From contig SVGB01000017.1 of NCBI GenBank assembly GCA_015056565.1, positions 16,428 through 80,427 on the forward strand: 64,000 nt of DNA, read 5' to 3'. Position 1 is the first letter of the stretch, and every line of letters starts with the position of its first letter. Of the stretch, positions 18,893 through 27,615 are shown piece after piece. The notes beneath the pieces were generated by a model, which saw only the letters and a program-made list of their open reading frames with translations, made no database searches and was not told the DNA's origin. The DNA comes from Butyrivibrio sp. (GTDB taxonomy: Bacteria; Bacillota; Clostridia; Lachnospirales; Lachnospiraceae). Made by a program: the position numbers and the translations under genes.

Positions 18893-19048
18893 AACAAGAC
18901 ACGGAGACGGTTCTGCTGACACGAGGACGGTTTGCTGACACGGGGACGGTTCTACTGTCAGGTTTTATCTTGATAAAACCTGACAGTAGAACCGTCCCCG
19001 TGTCAGCAAACCGTCCTCGTGTCAGCAGAACCGTCTCCGTGTCTTGTT
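18893..19048. repeat. Long palindrome P1 of the GACACGGGGACGGTTCT family (156 bp)
   Basis: Two 77-bp arms are perfectly complementary around a 2-nt centre (TT, 18970-18971). Each arm holds three diverged copies of the unit (GACACGGAGACGGTTCTGCT, GACACGAGGACGGTTTGCT, GACACGGGGACGGTTCTACT) and ends in GTCAGGTTTTATC at the centre. The differences between units inside one arm are copied exactly in the other arm. It lies between the system-2 ATPase and the binding-protein gene at 19172. No gene is encoded in it. Confidence 0.97.
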
Positions 19049-19096
19049 TTAGTGGGGTATAAGGAAAATTTATATTCACCTATAAGATTAGTATGT

Positions 19097-19125
19097 TTTA
19101 CATTTGCAGTGGGCTAAAGCATAAT
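19097..19125 (+). promoter_or_regulatory. Promoter of the GST/ABC operon
   Basis: TTTACA (19097-19102), 17 bases, CATAAT (19120-19125), 46 bp before the ATG at 19172. It would start the transcript that runs from the third binding protein through the acetyltransferase and GST-like genes. Confidence 0.55.
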
Positions 19126-19171
19126 CCTAAATATCAAATACAGAAATCCAAATTCGAGGAGGACGAATATT

Positions 19172-20116
19172 ATGAAAAAGAATACTTTAAGGAATTTATT
19201 TACATCAGTACTTGCGGCATCATTTGTTACTGCCAGCCTTGCAGGATGCGGTCAGGCAGCTAATACAGCCGCTGCAGAAGCTGCAGATACGAAAGAGGAA
19301 GCTCAGGCTGAAGCGCCTGCTGAGACAACAGAAGCAGCACCTGCTGACACAGTAGAGGTTAAGACAATCAAAGCTGCTACAGGCGGCGGACCAAAGCCAT
19401 ACGTATACGTTGGTGAAGATAACCAGCCCACAGGATATGACATAGAAGTACTTAAGGCAGCATTTGATCTTATTCCTGAATATGATCTTGAGATTGAGGT
19501 CACAGATTTTCCATCAGTATTTGCAGGACTTAATGCAGGTAGCTACCAGATTGGTGTTAACAACTTCTCATACAACGAAGAGAGAGCAGAATCTTACCTC
19601 TACTCACTTCCTTATGACAAGGTAAGCTACGTATTCGTATTTGGTAAGGATGCTACACCAGTAAAGAGTTTTGCAGAAGCAGCTGGTCTTTCATTTGAAG
19701 GCGGTGCTGGCGTATCAGTAACAAACGCTGTTGAGTCATGGAACGAAAAGAACCCAGATGCACAGATCAATATCACATACACAGAGGCAGACACAACGGT
19801 TCAGCTTCAGCACATCCAGGATGGACAGACATCTTTCGGAATCATTGATGGCCCTATGTATACAGCTTATGTAGATGAGTACGGATTTGATATTGGAAAA
19901 TATGACATCCCAGAAGAAGAGACCAAGCTCATTGCTGATAACCTCTATGCTTACTACATCCTTCCTAAGGATGAGACAGAACTCAGAGACAAGATTGATG
20001 AGGCAATAAAAGAGCTTAAGGCCAACGGAACACTTAAGACTCTCTCAGAGCAGTTCTTTGGCGGGGTTGACCAGTCACCAGAAGACGAGGTTTTAAACGC
20101 AGGAAAGACTAACTGA
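19172..20116 (+). CDS. Amino-acid ABC transporter substrate-binding lipoprotein (314 aa), system 3
   Basis: The lipobox is SLAGC (Cys26). A long Ala/Glu/Thr linker leads to an SBP_bac_3 fold starting at KAATGGGPKPYVYVGEDNQ. That start, with DIEVLKAAFDLI and GVNNFSYNEERAE, resembles binding proteins of the B. subtilis TcyJ/TcyK and YxeM type, which take up cystine and S-modified cysteines. Its permease and ATPase are probably the genes at 24810 and 25547, split from it by acetyltransferase and GST-like genes in the same direction. Confidence 0.88.
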   Translation: MKKNTLRNLFTSVLAASFVTASLAGCGQAANTAAAEAADTKEEAQAEAPAETTEAAPADTVEVKTIKAATGGGPKPYVYVGEDNQPTGYDIEVLKAAFDLIPEYDLEIEVTDFPSVFAGLNAGSYQIGVNNFSYNEERAESYLYSLPYDKVSYVFVFGKDATPVKSFAEAAGLSFEGGAGVSVTNAVESWNEKNPDAQINITYTEADTTVQLQHIQDGQTSFGIIDGPMYTAYVDEYGFDIGKYDIPEEETKLIADNLYAYYILPKDETELRDKIDEAIKELKANGTLKTLSEQFFGGVDQSPEDEVLNAGKTN

Positions 20117-20122
20117 TAACCT

Positions 20123-20644
20123 ATGGATATAAAGTATAAGATCACAAAAGAAAATATAAACTGGGAAGAAGTTGCAGGAGTGCTAAAACGATCTCATTTG
20201 TCTGATCACTCCGCAGCCCAGCAGAAAACAGTATTTGAAAATAGCTACGCCGTCGTATTCGTATACGACGGCGATCGCATAGTAGGAGTTGCCAGAGCAC
20301 TGTCCGATGGACTGTTCCAGGCTGCTGTCTACAACGTGGCACTTGATGAAGAATATCAGGGTCTGGGCATAGGAAGAGAACTTATAACAAGACTTCTCGA
20401 CCAGCTCAAAGGGCAGAATGTGATCCTTTATACTCATCCTCACACAGTTGAAATGTATGAGAAGTTTGGATTTAGAAGAGCAAAAACAGCACTGGAGCTG
20501 TTCCATGGAGGACAAGATGAACTGGGCTGGATGGAAGATGTAGGATTCTTTCTTCCAGAGGGGTACAGGTTCGAAGATGAGAAGGACAGATCTGACATGA
20601 AAGGACCAACCTGGAGAAATCCACAGTCCAGGATAGAAGTATAA
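20123..20644 (+). CDS. GNAT family N-acetyltransferase (173 aa), copy 1
   Basis: It starts 6 bp after the binding-protein stop with no clear ribosome site of its own, so it is probably translationally coupled. The acetyl-CoA pyrophosphate loop is seen as EYQGLGIGRELITRLL (canonical Q-x-x-G-x-G/A), followed by the C-terminal EMYEKFGFRRA typical of GNATs. Small GNATs beside cystine-type transporters, such as SnaA and YxeL in B. subtilis, N-acetylate S-modified cysteines; that role here is inference from context. A fold-only assignment is safe. Confidence 0.87.
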   Translation: MDIKYKITKENINWEEVAGVLKRSHLSDHSAAQQKTVFENSYAVVFVYDGDRIVGVARALSDGLFQAAVYNVALDEEYQGLGIGRELITRLLDQLKGQNVILYTHPHTVEMYEKFGFRRAKTALELFHGGQDELGWMEDVGFFLPEGYRFEDEKDRSDMKGPTWRNPQSRIEV

Positions 20645-20664
20645 AAATTTTTGGGAGGATAAAG

Positions 20665-21723
20665 ATGCCTGAATTAGAAGCAGCTGCATGCTCACTTGCA
20701 GCCCACAGACAAAAGTTAGCACAACAAAATAAGACAGAAAATGAGGGAACATCAGAGTTTGGGAAGGTTGTTACTTCCGAAACTAAAGGAGAGATTGCCA
20801 GCAACGGAGCATTTGTCAGACAAAAGAACAGGTTTGATACTCCCTTTGGTGATGGCGAGGGACAGCTTCCGGTAGAAGCAGGAAGATACAGACTTATCTG
20901 GACGCCTCTTTGTCCCTGGGCAACAAGACAGGTGATCGCTTTTAAGCTTCTTGGTATCACTGAGGATGTTATCAGCATTGGAAAAGTTGCTCCAACAAGA
21001 ACTGATAAAGGATGGGAATTCTCCCTGGACAAAGATGGGGTGGATCCAGTACTCGGCATCAGGTATCTGCCTGAAATCTATGCATCAACTGACCCTGAAT
21101 ACCAGGGAAGAGCCACAGTTCCAACAATCGTTGACTTAAAGACCAGAAAAGTTGTAAATAACGACTACCACAAACTCACCAATTACTGGGAAACAGTCTG
21201 GAAACCATTCTGGAAAGAAGGAGCACCTGACCTTTATCCAGTTGAACTTCGTACAGGTATCGATGCTCTTAACGAGATCCTCTTTAATGAGATCAACAAC
21301 GGAGTTTACAAGGCCGGCTTTGCAAGGTCACAGGAACAGTATGAACTCAATTATGATCTGGTGTTTGACAGGCTTGACTGGCTTGAGGAGCATCTCTCAT
21401 ATAACAGGTTTCTCTTTGGAGACCGCCTTACAGATTCTGATATACGCCTGTATGTAACTTTGGCCAGGTTTGATACTGCATACTACTTTGGATTCAGACT
21501 CAACAAGAAGCGCATCAGGGACTACGAGAATCTTTGGAATTATGCAAAAGAGCTATATTCCATCCCGGCATTTAAAGAGGCAACAGATTTTGATGCCATT
21601 AAGAGAGGATACCTTCTTGGTGCAACGGAGAATCCAGATAATGTCCTGCCTCTTGGACCTGACAACAGCGTGTGGGAGGAGCCAAACAATAGAAGCAAGA
21701 AGTTTGGCAAACTGAAAATCTGA
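20665..21723 (+). CDS. Xi-class glutathione S-transferase-like protein (352 aa), copy 1
   Basis: A short N-terminal helix leads to a thioredoxin-like domain, with Cys83 in LCPWATRQ after the signature RYRLIWTP, then an all-helical GST C-domain (FLFGDRLTDSDIRLYVTLARFD). CPWA is the catalytic motif of Xi GSTs, the glutathionyl-hydroquinone reductases that remove a thiol from S-conjugates through that cysteine. Most clostridia do not make glutathione, so the thiol partner may be taken from the environment or be different. It is the first of three adjacent copies. Confidence 0.85.
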   Translation: MPELEAAACSLAAHRQKLAQQNKTENEGTSEFGKVVTSETKGEIASNGAFVRQKNRFDTPFGDGEGQLPVEAGRYRLIWTPLCPWATRQVIAFKLLGITEDVISIGKVAPTRTDKGWEFSLDKDGVDPVLGIRYLPEIYASTDPEYQGRATVPTIVDLKTRKVVNNDYHKLTNYWETVWKPFWKEGAPDLYPVELRTGIDALNEILFNEINNGVYKAGFARSQEQYELNYDLVFDRLDWLEEHLSYNRFLFGDRLTDSDIRLYVTLARFDTAYYFGFRLNKKRIRDYENLWNYAKELYSIPAFKEATDFDAIKRGYLLGATENPDNVLPLGPDNSVWEEPNNRSKKFGKLKI

Positions 21724-21740
21724 ACTTGGAGGAGATATAC

Positions 21741-22733
21741 ATGGCAGTAGTTGATCATGTTACAAATAAAGAAGTACAGCAAAATGGCAAGTTTGAAAGA
21801 CAACCAAACCGTTTTACAACGCCTTTTGGAACAGGTGAGGGTGAACTTCCTGTAGAAGCAGGCAGATACAGACTTTTATGGGCACCGGTTTGCCCCTGGG
21901 CAAACAGATCAATAATCGTAAGGCAGCTCATGGGACTTGAGGACGTGATATCAGTTGGAACCCTGGATCCAATAAGACCTGATGTTCCCTGGTCGGACTG
22001 GTCCTTTACTCTTGACGAGAACGATGAGGACCCTGTTCTTAAGATCAAGCTCCTCAGTGAAGCCTACAAGAAAGCGGACCCTGACTATGACGGAAGATTT
22101 ACAGTGCCAGCTCTCGTCGATCTGAAAACCGGGGCAGTAGTAAATAACGACTATTTCAATCTGACACTCTATTTTGAGACTGCCTGGGAGAAATTCCATA
22201 AACCGGATGCACCCGACCTCTACCCGGAGGAACTTAGAAAAGAGATTGACGAGCTCAACGCATTCATTTTCCACGATGTCAACAACGGTGTCTACAAGGC
22301 CGGATTTGCCAAGAGCCAGGAGGCTTACGAAGAAGCGTATAACCTGGTATTTAATGCCTTCGATAAGTTGGAGGAGAGACTTTCGGAAAAGAGATTTCTT
22401 TTCGGAGACTACATTACCGAATCCGATGTAAGGCTGTATGTAACCCTGGCAAGATTTGATGTGGCGTACTTTAACGGATTTAGGGTAAACAAAAAGATGC
22501 TCAAGGATTATCCCAATCTCTGGGGATACGCAAGAGATCTCTATGAGGAAGAAGCATTTGGCGGTAATACCAATTTTGATGCCATCAAGAAACACTACCA
22601 TCTGTGCTGCCTTGCGACCAATCCTTTGAACATTCTTCCAAAGGGACCTGATCTTTCTGTTTGGAAAGAACCCCATCACAGAGCAGCTCTCAGCAGAGAT
22701 CCTGAGCACAAGTACAGGATAAAGAAAAAGTAA
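21741..22733 (+). CDS. Xi-class glutathione S-transferase-like protein (330 aa), copy 2
   Basis: The start at 21741 is chosen over 21726 (TTG) because GGAGGAG lies just before it. The layout matches copy 1: RYRLLWAPVCPWANRS with Cys51, then VNNDYFNLTLYFE and [22 protein letters not shown]. Close similarity and an 18-bp gap to copy 1 show tandem duplication. It retains the CPWA active site, so it should be an active thiol-transferase or reductase. Confidence 0.85.
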   Translation: MAVVDHVTNKEVQQNGKFERQPNRFTTPFGTGEGELPVEAGRYRLLWAPVCPWANRSIIVRQLMGLEDVISVGTLDPIRPDVPWSDWSFTLDENDEDPVLKIKLLSEAYKKADPDYDGRFTVPALVDLKTGAVVNNDYFNLTLYFETAWEKFHKPDAPDLYPEELRKEIDELNAFIFHDVNNGVYKAGFAKSQEAYEEAYNLVFNAFDKLEERLSEKRFLFGDYITESDVRLYVTLARFDVAYFNGFRVNKKMLKDYPNLWGYARDLYEEEAFGGNTNFDAIKKHYHLCCLATNPLNILPKGPDLSVWKEPHHRAALSRDPEHKYRIKKK

Positions 22734-22754
22734 AATATCAGACAGGAGGCCCAT

Positions 22755-24215
22755 ATGTCATATATTGTGCCATTTCAGAGTGTAGACCTCTTTGAAAATA
22801 CATTTAAAAGACAGATCAATAAAACTACGGGAGAGGTTGAAAACAGAAAATTTGTTTTTGACAAACTATTTGGAGAAGGACCGGATAAGCTCCCGATTGA
22901 ACCAGACAGGTACAGACTTATCTGGATGCCTGGCTGCCCACACTCCAATAAAGCTGTGATAACTTTAAGACTCTTGGGTCTGGATCGAATTATCAGTATT
23001 GGAGAATGCGGAGTCTTAAGAGACCCAAGAGGATGGGTGTTTTCTGAAGATATTGGAGAAGTTGATCCGGTGCTCAAGATCCATTATCTGGACGATGCAT
23101 ACCTTAAGGGTGATCCGGAGTTTACTGGAAGGTCCACAGTTCCCGCTATCGTTGATGTTACCACAGGAGCTGTTGCCCAAAATGATCCTGTGAACATTCC
23201 AAAGTATTTTGTCAGGGACTGGAAAAAATATCACAAAGAAAATGCCCCGGACCTGTATCCGGAGGAGCTCCAAAAAGAGATTGATGAGTGGAGTGATTTT
23301 ATCAATAAAGAAGTAAATGCTTATGGATGCGGCTTTGCAAGGAATCAGGAGACCTTTGATAAGGCTTTTGACAGCTATTTTGAGGCTCTTGATACTCTGG
23401 AAAAAAGACTGTCAGACAGGCGCTTTGTAAATGGTGATCACATCACATTGTCAGACATACACCTTTATGTAGCCCTTATCAGATTCCATATCAACTATCA
23501 TCTTGTATTTGGTGTTAATAAAAAGAGACTTCAGGATTATCCAAATCTCTGGGGATACACAAGGGACATCTACCAGACTGAAAGCTTTTATGAGTATACC
23601 AAACTTGAGTGGATCAAGAAGCACTATCAGCTTTCACCTCACATGAGGGCTAAGCTTGGAAATGTATATGGACTTGTGGGAACAGGACCAGATAACAGAG
23701 AGCTTCTTACCCCTACTGGAAGAGAAAAACTTTCTGAGGATCCTGATAACAAGTTTGTATACGAAACAAGTAAGAACCCGCTATTTTTCCATAACAATGT
23801 CTATGGTGAAAAAGAGTATCTGGAGTATGCACTTCTTACTCCCATAAGAAAAGCAGGAGAAGCTACATTCCAGACAGATCTTGAAAGATGGGCACATCAG
23901 GAAGAGGATGCGTTTAAGCAGATAGATAAAAGACTTAGCTCAAGCAGATACCTTCTTGGTGATAAATTGTCAGAAGCTGACGAGATACTTTATAAAACTC
24001 TTCTTCGACACGATCATATTTATTACTACCAAAATAAACTGAATTTTGCAAAGAGCTTTGATTACCCCAATATCAGAAGATACGTGGATGACCTTAAAAA
24101 TATAGATAGCATCGCAAATTCAATAGATATCGTATCAGAGAAGGAACAGGCTTTTAAAGAGCTTGATGAAAGTAGAAATCCTTACGGACTGATATTCAGA
24201 GGACCAGAGATCTAA
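22755..24215 (+). CDS. GST-like protein with CPHS site and duplicated C-terminal domain (486 aa), copy 3
   Basis: The N-domain resembles copies 1 and 2, but the active site reads GCPHSNKA (Cys61), so Trp and Ala are replaced. A normal GST C-domain follows (about residues 205-300). A second helical block (about 378-470, with RYLLGDKLSEADEILYKTLL) is clearly another copy of the GST C-domain, without a second thioredoxin-like domain. The protein is about 140 residues longer than its neighbours for this reason. The activity may differ from classical Xi GSTs. Confidence 0.8.
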   Translation: MSYIVPFQSVDLFENTFKRQINKTTGEVENRKFVFDKLFGEGPDKLPIEPDRYRLIWMPGCPHSNKAVITLRLLGLDRIISIGECGVLRDPRGWVFSEDIGEVDPVLKIHYLDDAYLKGDPEFTGRSTVPAIVDVTTGAVAQNDPVNIPKYFVRDWKKYHKENAPDLYPEELQKEIDEWSDFINKEVNAYGCGFARNQETFDKAFDSYFEALDTLEKRLSDRRFVNGDHITLSDIHLYVALIRFHINYHLVFGVNKKRLQDYPNLWGYTRDIYQTESFYEYTKLEWIKKHYQLSPHMRAKLGNVYGLVGTGPDNRELLTPTGREKLSEDPDNKFVYETSKNPLFFHNNVYGEKEYLEYALLTPIRKAGEATFQTDLERWAHQEEDAFKQIDKRLSSSRYLLGDKLSEADEILYKTLLRHDHIYYYQNKLNFAKSFDYPNIRRYVDDLKNIDSIANSIDIVSEKEQAFKELDESRNPYGLIFRGPEI

Positions 24216-24243
24216 GAAAGAATTACCAGGAGGCTTAACAAAT

Positions 24244-24768
24244 ATGGACGCATACAGGATCACAAAGGATTCTCCAGATTGGCAGCATAAAGCCTATGAA
24301 TATGCAAGGACGGATGCCTTTGTTTTTGGACAGGGAATCCCTCTGGAAATAGAGTACGGGCATGATGAACCAATTGGTGATGATTACAAAGCTGTTATCT
24401 TAATGGATGAAGGCAAGCCCGTTGCTGGATGCAGGATCACTTATCCTGCCGATGATATCGGAAAGATAGGAAGAGTGTGCGTGGCGAGACAGTATCAGAA
24501 AAAGGGCATAGGCAGCATCCTTATTGAGGAAGCAGAAAAGTGGATCCAGGAAAGAAAGGTTACAAGAATAGTGATAAACAGCCAGGACAGAGCTCAGGGC
24601 TTTTACGAGAAGATAGGCTATGAGCTGGTTCCTGGAGTTGATCCTCACCCTTTTGAGGGCAGGCTTACAACAGCCTATGAAGACATCCCAAGAGACTACG
24701 TTCCTAAGAAGAATCCATTGGGATTTGCCTGTGTTCTTCTTGAAAAGAAGACATGTGCCCTTCGCTAA
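24244..24768 (+). CDS. GNAT family N-acetyltransferase (174 aa), copy 2
   Basis: A good AGGAGG site precedes the ATG. The acetyl-CoA loop QYQKKGIGSILIEEAEKW and the later AQGFYEKIGYELV are diagnostic of GNATs. It is of the ElaA/YjcF-like type, small and cytoplasmic. Placed between a GST-like gene and an amino-acid permease, it probably acylates the imported amino-acid-type substrate; this is inference. It is not closely similar to copy 1. Confidence 0.85.
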   Translation: MDAYRITKDSPDWQHKAYEYARTDAFVFGQGIPLEIEYGHDEPIGDDYKAVILMDEGKPVAGCRITYPADDIGKIGRVCVARQYQKKGIGSILIEEAEKWIQERKVTRIVINSQDRAQGFYEKIGYELVPGVDPHPFEGRLTTAYEDIPRDYVPKKNPLGFACVLLEKKTCALR

Positions 24769-24809
24769 AGCATAATGCATTTAACACAAGAAAAAACGAG
24801 GTAAACGCT

Positions 24810-25550
24810 ATGGCTACTTTATTTGATTTCAAACTAGTGTTTTCACAAATTCCAGAACTTCTAAAGTATCTTCCTATAACACTTGAACTATCTATCATCT
24901 CCATGGTGCTTGGAATCGTACTTGGACTTATCCTGGCGATAGTCAAGATAAGAGAGATTCCAGTACTTAAGCAGATAGCAACATTTTATATATCCCTGAT
25001 ACGAGGAACGCCGATACTGGTACAGCTGTATATTGCGTACTTTGGAATACCAATGTTTTTTAAATGGCTCAGCATAAGGAATGGAACTGAATACCAGCCA
25101 GCTGACATATCCGGTTTTGTTTATGCAGTTATAGCTCTTGGAATAAACACATCGGCCTTCAATGCAGAGATCATCAGAGCAGCTCTTTTGTCAGTAGGAG
25201 AAGGTCAGATCGAGGCAGCAAGTGCTCTGGGAATGACATATCTTCAGACCCTAAGAAGGATCATCCTTCCGGAAGCTATCACAGTAGCTCTTCCATCCCT
25301 TGGAAATTCCTTCATTTCAGTAATAAAAGGAACCTCGCTTGCATTCACCTGTGCGGTAGTTGAGATGACAGCCCAGGGCAAGATCCTTGGAGGAAGGAAC
25401 TACAGATACTTCGAGGTGTATGTTAGCCTGGCGATCATCTATTGGGCGATCACTATCATAATCGAGCAGGCACTTAAGTATTTTGAAAAGAAACTGGCAA
25501 TACCGGAGCAGGTTGCAAACTATGTGCCGGAAAGTGAGGAAAAGGCATGA
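24810..25550 (+). CDS. Polar amino-acid ABC transporter permease (246 aa), system 3
   Basis: The start at 24810 (MATLFDFKLV) fits GAGG at 24798-24801 and avoids overlap with the preceding gene, unlike the ATG at 24753. SLIRGTPILVQLYIAYFG and the docking loop EAASALGMTYLQTLRRIILPEA mark the HisM family. Its stop overlaps the ATPase start (ATGA). With 25547 it forms the membrane part of the system whose binding protein is probably 19172. Confidence 0.92.
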   Translation: MATLFDFKLVFSQIPELLKYLPITLELSIISMVLGIVLGLILAIVKIREIPVLKQIATFYISLIRGTPILVQLYIAYFGIPMFFKWLSIRNGTEYQPADISGFVYAVIALGINTSAFNAEIIRAALLSVGEGQIEAASALGMTYLQTLRRIILPEAITVALPSLGNSFISVIKGTSLAFTCAVVEMTAQGKILGGRNYRYFEVYVSLAIIYWAITIIIEQALKYFEKKLAIPEQVANYVPESEEKA

Positions 25551-26305
25551 TCAAGGTAGAGGGACTTTCAAAGAGATATCACGACAATATAGTTTTAGAG
25601 AATGTGGACCTTGAGATAAATGAAGGCGATGTAATAGGAATAATCGGACCTTCAGGCACAGGCAAGTCAACGCTCCTTAGATGCATCGATCAGCTGGAGA
25701 TTCCTGAAAAGGGATCCATAAATCTTGGAGAAAGAGATGTGGACCTTTCAAGGAAAAACAGGAAAGACATTAACGAGATCAGACAAAATACAGGAATGGT
25801 GTTTCAGAGGTTTAACCTTTTTGAGAAGAAGACAGCTCTGGAAAATGTCATGGAAGGCCTCATCGTTGTAAAGAAGATGAATAAGGAAGAGGCAAAAAAG
25901 ATTGCCCTTGAAGAGCTTGCAAAGGTTGGAATGACAGCCTGGGCAAATCACTATCCAAAGCATATGTCTGGCGGTCAGCAGCAGAGAGTTGCTATAGCAA
26001 GGGCACTTGCCATGAAGCCAAGGCTCCTTCTTTTGGACGAGCCTACATCAGCTCTTGATCCTGAACTGGTGGGAGAGGTTTTGGATGTGGTAAAAGATAT
26101 TGCTTCTAAGGGCTACACAATGCTCCTGGTATCCCACGAGATGAATTTTGTAAGGAATGTATCAAACAGAGTCATCTTCCTTGATAAGGGACATATTGTT
26201 GAGGACGGTACACCAAATGAAGTATTTGAACACCCTAAGAACCAGAGGACAAAAGAGTTCTTTGCAAAGATGAATCTGATGAATCAGCCAGATTACATCA
26301 TTTAA
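25547..26305 (+). CDS. Polar amino-acid ABC transporter ATPase (252 aa), system 3
   Basis: Starts in an ATGA overlap with the permease stop. Walker A is GPSGTGKST, the signature is MSGGQQQRVAIARAL, Walker B is [13 protein letters not shown], and the switch is VSHE. It energises system 3. A GST-like gene follows 30 bp downstream, so transporter and GST-like proteins share one transcript. Confidence 0.94.
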   Translation: MIKVEGLSKRYHDNIVLENVDLEINEGDVIGIIGPSGTGKSTLLRCIDQLEIPEKGSINLGERDVDLSRKNRKDINEIRQNTGMVFQRFNLFEKKTALENVMEGLIVVKKMNKEEAKKIALEELAKVGMTAWANHYPKHMSGGQQQRVAIARALAMKPRLLLLDEPTSALDPELVGEVLDVVKDIASKGYTMLLVSHEMNFVRNVSNRVIFLDKGHIVEDGTPNEVFEHPKNQRTKEFFAKMNLMNQPDYII

Positions 26306-26335
26306 ATATTAAAGCAATAAGAGGAGGAAAATGAC

Positions 26336-27595
26336 ATGAGTAATGCATGCAGCATAGCTGATCACAGAGCAAAAGTAAATGGGGGAGTCCCTGAAAACGG
26401 CTATACAGACGAGCTCGCTGAAAAGTTTGCGCAGGAAGTTGGCGCTATTCCAAGACCAATGGAAACAAAAAATGAGATTGACGAAAGAGGCGCTTTTGTA
26501 AGACAGCCAAACGCATTTATAGCTAAAGCTGGAGACGGAGAAGGAGAGTGGAAGCCTGAGGCAGGAAGATATCAGATCTACTGGATGAAGGGATGTAACT
26601 GGTCAAACAGACCTGTGATAGTAAGAGACATCCTGGGACTTACAGACGTTATCTATGATATCAGAACCTCCCACAGCGGACAGTCCAATAAATACGGTCA
26701 TGGTTTCAGCGACCAGGAAGGTTTTAAAGATCCTAAGACAGGAGCATACTTCCTCTCCGAGTTTTATAAGAATGCAAACCCTGATTACAAGGGAAGAGCT
26801 ACAACACCAACTATCGTTGATATCAAGGAAAAGAAGGCAGTCAATAACGACTACCACAGAATGACCAACTATCTTGAGGTTAATTTCAGGGCTCTTCAGC
26901 CTGAGGATGCACCAGATCTTTATCCTGTTAAATACAGGGATGTGATCGATGAGTTCAACGACTGGCTGTTCCCTCACGTTAACAACGGACACTACAGAAT
27001 GGCTTTTTGCCAGTCCCTTGAAGCTTACGATGAGGCCTTTGAAGATTTCTACGCTTCAATGGATAAGCTTGAAAAGAGACTTTCAGAAAACAGATTCTTG
27101 TTTGGAGATTATATCACCGATTCAGACATAAGGTTCTTTGTTACCATAGTTCGCTGGGATACCAGCTACTTTAAGAATGTAGGCCCTGTAAGAAGAAGGA
27201 TAGCTGATTATCCAAACATTTATGCTTACATGAAGGAACTGTACAATATTCCGGCGTTTAAGAACGCAACCTTTGTGCATGATCTGGTACTTGGACCTCC
27301 AGCAGATAAGGAAAAGCTCTTTGCAGACTGGAATACAAGGATCGCAAGCCAGATAGACTATGACAAGCTTTGGGCAGATGATGGCAGCAGGGCCAAGCTT
27401 TCATCAGATCCAAATGGTGATATCTATTTAAGACATCCCAAGGGAGAAACTGTTGAGGACTATCAGAGTGAAATATCTGTTTCTCACTGGAATTCTGAGG
27501 CGCAGGCAGACAGGGATCCATCAGATCCAAAGAACAGTGTACTTAGAGTGGATGCAAGCATCAATCCGCTTAAAGGACTTTTGAAGAACGAATAA
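26336..27595 (+). CDS. GST-like protein with CNWS site (419 aa), copy 4
   Basis: A GAGGAGG site precedes the start. The N-terminal extension is longer than in the other copies. The thioredoxin-like domain has [16 protein letters not shown] with Cys87, so the active site is C-N-W-S instead of CPWA. The helical C-domain follows ([20 protein letters not shown]), then a tail of about 100 polar residues. It resembles Xi-class GSTs, but loss of the proline after cysteine may change reactivity. It is separated from copies 1-3 by the GNAT and ABC genes. Confidence 0.8.
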   Translation: MSNACSIADHRAKVNGGVPENGYTDELAEKFAQEVGAIPRPMETKNEIDERGAFVRQPNAFIAKAGDGEGEWKPEAGRYQIYWMKGCNWSNRPVIVRDILGLTDVIYDIRTSHSGQSNKYGHGFSDQEGFKDPKTGAYFLSEFYKNANPDYKGRATTPTIVDIKEKKAVNNDYHRMTNYLEVNFRALQPEDAPDLYPVKYRDVIDEFNDWLFPHVNNGHYRMAFCQSLEAYDEAFEDFYASMDKLEKRLSENRFLFGDYITDSDIRFFVTIVRWDTSYFKNVGPVRRRIADYPNIYAYMKELYNIPAFKNATFVHDLVLGPPADKEKLFADWNTRIASQIDYDKLWADDGSRAKLSSDPNGDIYLRHPKGETVEDYQSEISVSHWNSEAQADRDPSDPKNSVLRVDASINPLKGLLKNE

Positions 27596-27615
27596 GGCAA
27601 TTGCAGGAGAACGCC

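Noticed and set aside
18893..19048. Ordinary rho-independent terminator
   Set aside because: The stem is 77 bp, has no T run and belongs to a repeated family; it may end transcripts but is not a standard terminator.
21951..22754. 267-residue minus-strand frame opposite GST copy 2
   Set aside because: It is a shadow of the coding strand, with no start signal and no recognisable domain.
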